DNA from: Bacteroidales bacterium | Lineage (GTDB): Bacteria; Bacteroidota; Bacteroidia; Bacteroidales; NBLH01 | Assembly: GCA_029210905.1 (NCBI GenBank) | Contig: JARGGF010000445.1 | Location: 1-5,035 of the forward strand | Direction of reading: 5' to 3' | Length of the DNA: 5,035 nt | Part shown: in pieces, positions 1 through 5,035 of the stretch | Numbering within the stretch: the first letter of the stretch is position 1 | Layout: each line of letters begins with the position of its first letter | Notes under the pieces: model-generated | Databases searched by the model: none | What the model saw: the letters and a program-made list of their open reading frames with translations, nothing else | What the model was told of the DNA's origin: nothing | Program-made: the position numbers and the translations under genes

Positions 1-18
1 AACCCCTGTTTCTCAGGA

Positions 19-44
19 GAAAAGAATATAGGGATATTTTTTTC
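19..44. terminator. Possible weak terminator hairpin of an upstream gene
   Basis: Bases 19-29 pair with 34-44 around an AGGG loop, giving 11 pairs including one G-U. The stem is almost all A-T, and the run of seven T (37-43) forms its right arm. The hairpin could end a gene lying left of the window. It is AT-rich and therefore weak, and chance cannot be excluded in such AT-rich DNA. Confidence 0.3.
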
Positions 45-62
45 GGAGTTGCTGAGAATTTA

Positions 63-70
63 TACTTTTG
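63..70 (+). promoter_or_regulatory. -7 box (TACTTTTG) before the DUF423 gene
   Basis: TACTTTTG matches the Bacteroidota sigma-ABfr -7 consensus TAnnTTTG exactly and lies 27 bases before the ATG at 98. A TTTG -33 element would be expected about 19-21 bases upstream. Only a T run ending in C (37-44) is found there, so the promoter is only half supported. The leader that follows is A-rich with no Shine-Dalgarno motif, as is usual in the phylum. Confidence 0.35.
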
Positions 71-97
71 ACATTTAAATAATTAAAACATAAAAAA

Positions 98-475
98 ATG
101 AAAATTACTATAGCAACCGGAATCTTATTTGCTTTTATATCCATTCTTTTTGGGGCCCTGGGCAGCCATGCCATTAAAGCAACCCTTATGGAACGACAAA
201 TGGTTGAAAGTTTTCAAATTGCGCGCGATTTTACAATGTATCATGGCCTTGCCTTAATCTTATTGGGTATATTGATGCATCTTTTTCCTGAAATTAAATT
301 TTCATACGTAGCCATTGCTTTTGTACTAGGAAGTGTTCTGTTTCAGGGCGTTATATTTGTTAAGTCTTTTGTAGATGTGGGTAAACTTGGTATCCTAAAT
401 CCGGTGGGAGGGTCGATACTTTTTCTGGGTTGGATATTTTTCTTTTATTTGGTGATAAGGTTTATAAAGTGGTGA
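98..475 (+). CDS. DUF423 family small integral membrane protein
   Basis: A complete 125-residue protein made almost entirely of hydrophobic helices. Four membrane segments are visible at about residues 4-26, 47-64, 68-90 and 98-122. The family marks are in place: a GALGSHAIK stretch at 19-27 in the first helix, the MYHGLALILLG stretch at 47-57 starting the second, and a closing LGILNPVGG...FLGW block at 97-112. Length and layout fit the DUF423 (YgdD-like) family, whose members are inner-membrane proteins of about 120-130 residues with no established function. The start at 98 is preceded by an A-rich leader and places the first helix directly at the N terminus, as expected. It stands alone: 278 bases separate it from the next gene. 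The family assignment is from recognised motifs; no biochemical role is claimed. Confidence 0.88.
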   Translation: MKITIATGILFAFISILFGALGSHAIKATLMERQMVESFQIARDFTMYHGLALILLGILMHLFPEIKFSYVAIAFVLGSVLFQGVIFVKSFVDVGKLGILNPVGGSILFLGWIFFFYLVIRFIKW

Positions 476-545
476 AAATTGTATACTAATTTATTATGAT
501 TATAACGATACATGATGATCAAAATAATTACAATAATCACAATTT
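476..545 (+). terminator. Nested AT-rich inverted repeat after the DUF423 gene
   Basis: Directly after the stop codon, 476-481 (AAATTG) pairs with 540-545, and inside that 497-503 (TGATTAT) pairs with 533-539. The two arms stack on the right side, while 15 unpaired bases bulge on the left. It is followed by a short T-rich stretch rather than a clean T tract. It could act as a weak terminator or protect the messenger end, but in DNA this AT-rich it may be chance. I see nothing else in the rest of the gap before 700. Confidence 0.2.
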
Positions 546-701
546 AATCTGTTTTATTAGTGTACCATTTCAACATATTTATTTAACCACAATCAGATAA
601 TACACTTTTTGTAGCTAATAAATTAATATTCAATAACTTATTGGATAATTCAAACCTGATCAAAATCATTTTTTTTCCTCCCCAGTACCAGAAAAATATT
701 G

Positions 702-709
702 TAATTTTG
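702..709 (+). promoter_or_regulatory. -7 box (TAATTTTG) before the dehydrogenase gene
   Basis: TAATTTTG is an exact match to the Bacteroidota -7 consensus TAnnTTTG, 44 bases upstream of the ATG at 754, which would give a leader of roughly 35-40 bases. No TTTG -33 element is present at the expected distance; that position holds a C-rich stretch (677-683). The leader has an A-rich run at 739-746 and no Shine-Dalgarno motif. Confidence 0.35.
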
Positions 710-753
710 AAATGAAAATTAATGAACAACTTACTAATAAAAAATAAGCAATT

Positions 754-1950
754 ATGGCAAAAAGGACAATAGTAGCAATGCCCGGTGATGGAATTGGAAA
801 AGCAGTTTTGGATGAAACCATCCGCGTTTTGGAAGCAGCTGGTTTTGAAGCTGATTATGTAGAGGGTGACATAGGTTGGGAATTCTGGAAAAAAGAAGGA
901 AACCCGCTTCCTGACCGCACCATTAAATTGATTGAAAAACATAAAGTTGGTTTGTTTGGCGCCATTACTTCAAAACCAAAAGACGAAGCTTTTGAAGAAC
1001 TTGCCCCTGAACTTAAAGAAAAAAATCTGGTGTATTCAAGTCCGATTGTTGGTTTGCGTCAGCATTTTGGCCTTGATATTTGTGCCCGCCCATGTCGCAC
1101 TTATAAAGGAAATCCATTAAACTTTATCCGTAGGGGAGTGGGCAACGAAATTGAAGAGCCTATGGTTGATGTTGTTATATTCCGCCAGAATACAGAAGGT
1201 TTATATGGTGGTGTTGAGTGGTCGAATCCTCCTGCTCAGGTTTATGAGGCATTTATGACCCATCCCAAATTTGCTAAAAACTTTGGAAAAACGCCTAAAG
1301 AGGAAGTATCTATCTCTACACGAATATTCACTAAAAAAGCGACTGAACGGATTCTTCGTGCTGCTTTTGAACATGCCAAAAAATATGGTTATAAATCGGT
1401 TACTTTGTGCGAAAAACCAAATGTAATCCGTGAAACTTCGGGTATGATGTACAAAATGGCTCTCGCCATGCAAAAAAACGATTTTCCTGAAATTGAATTA
1501 TGGAACACTAACATTGATGCACAAATGATGTGGCTGACCAAAAATCCTGAAGATTATGGAGTAATCGTTGCCGGGAACATGTTTGGTGATATTGTATCTG
1601 ATGGTTTTGCCGGTTTAATTGGAGGATTGGGCTTTGCATGTAGTGCACAAATTAACCCTGATTCAGGTATTGGTGTATTTGAACCTACCCATGGCTCAGC
1701 TCCTAAATATGCCGATTATGATGTTTCCATTGTTAACCCAATAGCAATGATAGAATCTGCCTGTATGATGCTTGATTTTATTGAAGAAAACGAAATTGCA
1801 AAAAAAATCCGTAAAGCAGTTGCAGAGGTAATCGAAGAAGGTAAAATCCGTACTTACGATATGATGAAAATGCGCGGTAAAGCAGATGTTATCTATAATG
1901 GGGCAGCTTCTACACAGCAAATGGCGGATGCGATTATAGAAAAGTTTTAG
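754..1950 (+). CDS. Isocitrate dehydrogenase-like enzyme, probably NADP-dependent
   Basis: A complete 398-residue cytoplasmic enzyme of the isocitrate/isopropylmalate dehydrogenase family. The likely reaction is isocitrate to 2-oxoglutarate and CO2 in the TCA cycle. Visible motifs in order are MPGDGIG (9-15), GLRQHFGLDICARPCR (100-115), VIFRQNTEGLYGG (141-153), CEKPN (219-223), NMFGDIVSD (275-283) and EPTHGSAPKYA (310-320). By hand alignment to E. coli Icd, the substrate set is kept: S96, R102, R112, R144, Y151, K221, D255, D279 and D283. E. coli N115 falls on I98, a notable change. The E. coli NADP contacts K344, Y345, V351, Y391 and R395 fall on K318, Y319, V327, Y368 and K372, so NADP+ is favoured over NAD+. 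An isopropylmalate or related hydroxyacid substrate remains possible, hence no symbol. The gene is monocistronic: its own -7 box lies upstream and a strong terminator follows 34 bases after the stop. Confidence 0.9.
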   Translation: MAKRTIVAMPGDGIGKAVLDETIRVLEAAGFEADYVEGDIGWEFWKKEGNPLPDRTIKLIEKHKVGLFGAITSKPKDEAFEELAPELKEKNLVYSSPIVGLRQHFGLDICARPCRTYKGNPLNFIRRGVGNEIEEPMVDVVIFRQNTEGLYGGVEWSNPPAQVYEAFMTHPKFAKNFGKTPKEEVSISTRIFTKKATERILRAAFEHAKKYGYKSVTLCEKPNVIRETSGMMYKMALAMQKNDFPEIELWNTNIDAQMMWLTKNPEDYGVIVAGNMFGDIVSDGFAGLIGGLGFACSAQINPDSGIGVFEPTHGSAPKYADYDVSIVNPIAMIESACMMLDFIEENEIAKKIRKAVAEVIEEGKIRTYDMMKMRGKADVIYNGAASTQQMADAIIEKF

Positions 1951-1983
1951 TTTAAGTTTAATATTGAAGTATTAATTTCAGAC

Positions 1984-2027
1984 GGCTTCGGTACAGTATG
2001 TTTATCATATAACCGAAGCCTTTTTTT
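1984..2027 (+). terminator. Strong intrinsic terminator of the dehydrogenase gene
   Basis: GGCTTCGGT (1984-1992) pairs perfectly with ACCGAAGCC (2012-2020), and seven T follow at once (2021-2027). Inside the 19-base loop TATG (1997-2000) can pair with CATA (2006-2009), extending the hairpin. The position, 34 bases after the stop codon, makes it the natural end of that transcript. No A run lies on its left side, so it should work only in the + direction. Confidence 0.9.
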
Positions 2028-2350
2028 ATTGTAGAAGCCTTGATATTTAAATAGTTATGTCAAAACTTGGAATATTGAAAAGACTACTCCACGGTTACTT
2101 TATTTTCGTATAAAATCCAAATCTTTGGTTTTATTAAATTTTTTTATTTGACACTATTAACCCTGTCGATTTTGAACTCTTACTGTAAATAAAGTATCTG
2201 GTAACTGAATGTCAACTCCAAAAAGAAGTTGATAAATATTTTCTTAAAACGAATTGCCTGCCATAGTTCCATTAATTTACTTATGTATAGCATAGTTTTT
2301 GAGTACTTTCCTTTTTTTATTCAGATATTCCCATTCCTTAAGCTTCTCTT
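2028..2350. other. AT-rich intergenic stretch with no supported gene
   Basis: I find no convincing reading frame, RNA gene or repeat here. The largest + start is an 18-codon frame at 2057-2113 with no ribosome signal. Some 60-base pieces hold under 20 percent G+C by hand count (2101-2160). Imperfect -7-like boxes occur, for example TTTATTTG at 2143-2150, but without a well-placed -33 partner. The stretch ends in the terminator-like hairpin at 2351-2376, which raises the possibility of a small RNA. Confidence 0.5.
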
Positions 2351-2376
2351 AACCCACATTATTCATGGGTTTTTTT
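2351..2376 (+). terminator. Terminator-like hairpin with no gene in front
   Basis: AACCCA (2351-2356) pairs with TGGGTT (2366-2371) over a nine-base loop, and the T run continues unbroken from 2370 to 2376. This is a normal, moderately strong intrinsic terminator shape on the + strand. The dehydrogenase transcript already ends at 2027 and no coding region lies between, so what it would terminate is unknown: read-through, a small RNA from the preceding stretch, or the border of the hairpin block that follows. Confidence 0.55.
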
Positions 2377-2381
2377 ACACA

Positions 2382-2576
2382 TGAACCACGAAGTGCTCAG
2401 CGCAGCTAATCTAATTGTGGGGAAACCCCGATTTAGTGAAGCTTAATTTTGGGCTATCAAAATTTAGCTGAACTTAGCCGAAGGCGATCTCATAGCTTGC
2501 CCCGAGCATCGGGGACCGTAAGGGAGTAACTTAATCGCAATCGTAGATTGGAAAAATTCGATGAACGGCGAAAGCC
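2382..2576 (+). repeat. Three TGAAC motifs each beside a GAA(A)-loop mini-hairpin
   Basis: TGAAC occurs at 2382-2386, 2469-2473 and 2562-2566. It is followed directly, or in the second copy after three bases, by a three-pair stem closed by GAA or GAAA. The stems differ (CAC/GTG, GCC/GGC, GGC/GCC) while pairing is kept, and the loop Gs fall at 2390, 2480 and 2570, exactly 90 bases apart. Outside these motifs the 90-base units are not alike, so this is not a plain tandem repeat. Short motifs like these can arise by chance. Confidence 0.3.
2440..2497 (+). other. Long hairpin with possible pseudoknot
   Basis: Bases 2440-2451 pair with 2458-2469 (11 of 12 positions; T-T mismatch at 2444/2465), leaving the six-base loop GGCTAT (2452-2457). 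The entire loop can pair with ATAGCT at 2492-2497 (five Watson-Crick pairs and one G-U), which lies unpaired between two other hairpins. Such loop-to-downstream pairing is typical of folded RNAs, but at this length it is suggestive only. Confidence 0.35.
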
Positions 2577-2651
2577 CACACCGAAGGTAATTTTTCGGGT
2601 TAAGCCTTTTCAACTATTAATAAATGTTTGGCTATTTTATAAAAAATAATT

Positions 2652-2682
2652 TTTGGGGCTTTTTAATAATTTATTATCTTTA
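2652..2682 (+). promoter_or_regulatory. Bacteroidota-type promoter of the hydrolase gene
   Basis: TTTG at 2652-2655 serves as the -33 element and TATCTTTA at 2675-2682 as the -7 element (seven of eight matches to TAnnTTTG). The 19-base spacing falls in the 19-21 range known for this phylum. Transcription would start near 2690, giving a leader of about 65 bases. This is the best-formed promoter in the window. Confidence 0.6.
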
Positions 2683-2753
2683 GATAGAGAATAACCTAAT
2701 CACCAGTTTTGAAGCTAGTTAATAACCATATTTCTTACATTAATCTAAAATAC

Positions 2754-5035
2754 ATGCGAATATTTTCTATTATTGCATTCACTGCAATAAGTTATTTATT
2801 ATCGGCACAAACCTACACTCCGGATTCAATATTAGTTAAGTTTAAACTCGGTTATTTTTATAATCAGGGTAAGACTGATTCTAAAGAACCAGGAGTGAAA
2901 AAACGTGGAAAAGGATATCAGCTTGGAAAATATGAGATTGGTGCTCACGAAAAAATTGCTTTTCAGATAATATCAGGCAAGTGCGAAAAGATTACCCTCC
3001 ATTCTATAAGTAAATACGATGCATGGGCAACAGTTTATGATGGTGCACCAAAGGATTTATCATTTGAACAATATTTCAGAAAAAATGTAAAAAATGACAA
3101 TATCGTTGGTTATTATCTAACTGTAAATGGTGCACATGAACAGTATTCAACTACAGCTTGTGAAATACTGGTTAATAAATTTCACTGGGAAAAACCACAA
3201 GCCCGGCACTACAAGATTGAATTAGAGAAAGTAAATTATATAAGCTATAATTCAGAATCTTATACCGGAGTTGGAATGGATGGTGTTTCAACATTAAAAA
3301 TTGACATTGATCTTCCGGGGCGAAAAGAATTATATATCAGTGAGCCAAAAATAGGACGACTTCAATATGGTAAAAAAGAAAGCCGTGCGATATACGACAA
3401 GCAAAGCAGGGAGGAAAAATTAGGGATTTCAAATATTGTTAAATTAGTAGATGGAGTTGCTACTATTACATACATACCTCCGGATAATATGACCCTTGAA
3501 GAACAAGGAAAACACCTTTACCAATACGTTTATGGAACGTTTATTCCCTCCCCTCGATTTTATGATGATCGTTCAATGGCCGTATTTGATTCGATCTATT
3601 GTCAATATATTGATTTTGATGGTGAAAATAAAATAATTGGAATTGGGATAGAAATTGTGAGGCCGCCGCTTCTTTTTGTGCATGGTTTTTTGGGCAACAG
3701 GGAAACCTGGAAAGAGATGGAAAGAAAATTTAATAGCTATGGTTTTAAAACACACCGTCGACAATATCATGCAGGCCTTGAAAAATCTATAAATGATCAG
3801 TCAGATGTGCTGGCTGATCATATAAAAAGTGCACTGAAAGGACTCGGAAGGGATATAAAAATACAAAAGGCCGATTTGGTATGTCATTCAATGGGCGGCC
3901 TCATTGCCAGAGGTTATGTACAGGATAAAGACAATTATAGAAATAATGTCAGAAAACTTATAACAGTAGGAACTCCACATCGCGGTGTTGGTTCTCCGGG
4001 ATACTACATGGGTAAAATGGGATCGTTCTGGACGCAGGAGCATAAAAAAGCTATTGAACAATTGCATGAATCCAGTAATTTTATAGAAGAACTTAATAAA
4101 GGGTATCATAATGGTTCGCATATGGTTAAGGGTATTGAATATGGGAATATTTATGTACATCCAACTGATTTGGTGGTTCCTGCAAGTTCAGCAAACCTCA
4201 ATTTTGCCAAATCTTATGTGTTGCCGGGTGGATATCGTCACTCTGCTGAAATTCCTGGGGTGGCCAGTATCACAAATGATGAATTGGTGGCCAAAGTTCT
4301 TTTAAAATGGCTTACTGGTGAAAAAATTCCCAGGGCACCAAACAGCTATATCCATATAGAATTATCCAAAGCCTCAAGTGGCAAAATATTTATAAAATCC
4401 TTAAATAGTGAAAATTTACCACTTTTACGTAGAAACACAAAATCAGAAAGACCCAAATTAATTAAACAATATTCGGGCGTTATGACTCTTGACGGCAAGG
4501 CTGTTATACATTTTAAAATGGAAAAAAAAATATGGGGCTCTATCTATTTGCACGATTCCAGTGAAATATACATCGGAAACTGTTCACCTGAAATGATGAA
4601 TGTACGCCTGATAAAAGGAAAAGCATTATTCAGGAGCAGTGCATCTGAATCTGGACATTTTATGGTGGATATCGATACCTTAAGTCCTTTATATAACAAA
4701 TCCGGCTGGTTTAAGTTTAACCCATTTTCATCGGCAAGGGGACTGCAAACTGAATTTATTATAGAATTTGACGGAAAAAAAGCCTTAGTCAAGTCATTGG
4801 AAGGGAATATCGAGCTTAGCCACATGGGCGAACCTCCCGGAAAGGAAATCTTGATTAATGATTCCAGGGCTTTTGAAATTTCGGGAAATATAAGCACTGA
4901 AATAAACTACCAGGGTAAGAAGTGGTGGATTGATCTAAACGAAATAATGGGGGATGAGGACGGGAAATCCAGCCTTATTGAAGATGGAACAGAAGAAGAA
5001 CAAGCATCATTGGGTGATGATGATACTTTTTATAC
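2754..5035 (+). CDS. Large exported alpha/beta hydrolase (lipase/esterase type), 3' end cut off
   Basis: An open frame of 760 codons running off the window. ATG 2754 is the first ATG after the in-frame stop at 2697 and gives a clear signal peptide (residues 1-19, ending LLSAQ), so the product is exported. Residues 20-302 form a region I do not recognise. The hydrolase domain spans about 303-520: FVHGF with the oxyanion-hole HG at 310-311, nucleophile elbow CHSMGG with S379, TPHRG at 407-411, candidate acid D472 in PTDLVVPASSA, and candidate base H496 in GGYRHS. This order and the VP..SA signature fit secreted lipases and PGAP1-like esterases, which cut ester bonds in lipids. The elbow begins with Cys377 where GxSxG has Gly. 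Residues 521-730 look beta-rich and are unassigned, and 733-757 are strongly acidic (11 of 25 Asp/Glu), perhaps a linker to a further domain such as a secretion-system tail beyond the window. Substrate unknown. It has its own promoter at 2652-2682 and no operon partner in view. Confidence 0.88.
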   Translation, partial: MRIFSIIAFTAISYLLSAQTYTPDSILVKFKLGYFYNQGKTDSKEPGVKKRGKGYQLGKYEIGAHEKIAFQIISGKCEKITLHSISKYDAWATVYDGAPKDLSFEQYFRKNVKNDNIVGYYLTVNGAHEQYSTTACEILVNKFHWEKPQARHYKIELEKVNYISYNSESYTGVGMDGVSTLKIDIDLPGRKELYISEPKIGRLQYGKKESRAIYDKQSREEKLGISNIVKLVDGVATITYIPPDNMTLEEQGKHLYQYVYGTFIPSPRFYDDRSMAVFDSIYCQYIDFDGENKIIGIGIEIVRPPLLFVHGFLGNRETWKEMERKFNSYGFKTHRRQYHAGLEKSINDQSDVLADHIKSALKGLGRDIKIQKADLVCHSMGGLIARGYVQDKDNYRNNVRKLITVGTPHRGVGSPGYYMGKMGSFWTQEHKKAIEQLHESSNFIEELNKGYHNGSHMVKGIEYGNIYVHPTDLVVPASSANLNFAKSYVLPGGYRHSAEIPGVASITNDELVAKVLLKWLTGEKIPRAPNSYIHIELSKASSGKIFIKSLNSENLPLLRRNTKSERPKLIKQYSGVMTLDGKAVIHFKMEKKIWGSIYLHDSSEIYIGNCSPEMMNVRLIKGKALFRSSASESGHFMVDIDTLSPLYNKSGWFKFNPFSSARGLQTEFIIEFDGKKALVKSLEGNIELSHMGEPPGKEILINDSRAFEISGNISTEINYQGKKWWIDLNEIMGDEDGKSSLIEDGTEEEQASLGDDDTFY

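Larger units (their letters stand above)
2382..2604. other. GC-richer hairpin-dense block; candidate structured RNA or palindromic repeat
   Basis: By hand count this block is about 46 percent G+C, while nearby 60-base pieces are 17-27 percent. It holds a row of compact hairpins: 2387-2395 (CAC-GAA-GTG), 2419-2429 (GGGG-AAA-CCCC), 2440-2469 (12-position stem, one mismatch), 2477-2485 (GCC-GAA-GGC), 2500-2514 (CCCCGA-GCA-TCGGGG), 2538-2550 (CAATC-GTA-GATTG), and 2551-2558 with 2589-2596 enclosing 2567-2576 (GGC-GAAA-GCC, a GNRA loop). Stop codons interrupt every frame I examined and no protein is apparent. I do not recognise a known RNA family. It may be a non-coding RNA, a 5' element of the downstream gene, or an interspersed palindromic repeat as found in many Bacteroidota intergenic regions. 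Its strand is undecided, although GNRA/GAA loops and G-U pairs read best on +. A promoter at 2652-2682 lies after it, so it need not be part of the hydrolase messenger. Confidence 0.4.

Noticed and set aside
41..100. CTGAGAATTTATAC-like string near 54-65 resembling part of a TPP riboswitch
   Set aside because: The CTGAGA-TATAC resemblance is short. The second conserved half (CCTGAT...GATAATGCCAGCGTAGGGA) is absent, and the downstream gene is not a thiamin gene.
583..942. 119-codon open frame on the - strand
   Set aside because: It mostly overlaps the start of the dehydrogenase gene on the opposite strand. Its product is rich in Phe and Asn with no recognisable motif, and nothing suggests a start signal.
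1201..1920. Two - strand open frames inside the dehydrogenase gene
   Set aside because: They lie wholly within a well-supported + strand gene and have no family features.
2057..2113. 18-codon + strand frame after the dehydrogenase terminator
   Set aside because: Too short, no ribosome or promoter signal, and no recognisable peptide family.
2348..2604. CTTAACCC (2348-2355) and GGGTTAAG (2597-2604) as terminal inverted repeats of a small mobile element
   Set aside because: Eight-base inverted repeats are expected by chance a few times in a stretch of this size, and no target-site duplication is seen outside them.
2382..2604. CRISPR array
   Set aside because: The 90-base units share only short motifs and have no conserved repeats of 23 or more bases or uniform spacers. 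No cas gene is present.
3573..4897. Several open frames on both strands inside the hydrolase gene
   Set aside because: The hydrolase frame is continuous and carries a signal peptide and a full catalytic set, so the others are shadow frames.

Overview
The window looks like chromosomal DNA of a Bacteroidota (Bacteroidetes) bacterium. It is AT-rich and the genes have A-rich leaders without a Shine-Dalgarno motif. There are -7 boxes of the TAnnTTTG type used by this phylum, and intergenic spaces are long. The placement rests on these signals and on the general look of the proteins, not on a database match.

Three genes lie on the + strand and none is convincing on the - strand. First (98-475) is a small four-helix membrane protein of the DUF423 family. 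After a 278-base AT-rich gap comes a complete 398-residue decarboxylating dehydrogenase of the isocitrate/isopropylmalate family (754-1950), closed by a strong intrinsic terminator (1984-2027). It keeps the residues that read NADP+ in E. coli isocitrate dehydrogenase and is best called an isocitrate dehydrogenase, although one substrate/cofactor-contact position is changed.

Then follows an 803-base stretch without a protein gene (1951-2753). It holds the terminator, a featureless AT-rich part, a second terminator with no gene in front of it (2351-2376), and a sharply bounded GC-richer block (about 2382-2604) packed with small hairpins. In that block a TGAAC motif occurs three times, each time next to a three-base-pair stem with a GAA(A) loop. 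One larger hairpin has a loop that can pair with bases downstream. This block is the least explained part of the window: a candidate structured RNA or an interspersed palindromic repeat.

A well-spaced Bacteroidota-type promoter (2652-2682) leads into the third gene (2754 to the window end, cut off). It encodes a large exported alpha/beta hydrolase of the lipase/esterase type. It has a signal peptide, a roughly 280-residue N-terminal region of unknown fold, a complete Ser-Asp-His set, and a beta-rich C-terminal region that turns acidic where the window ends.

The three genes are separated by large gaps, terminators and separate promoter-like signals, so they look like independent transcription units. 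I see no pathway connecting them. There is no insertion sequence, CRISPR array, tRNA, rRNA or clear sign of a defence or mobile system.
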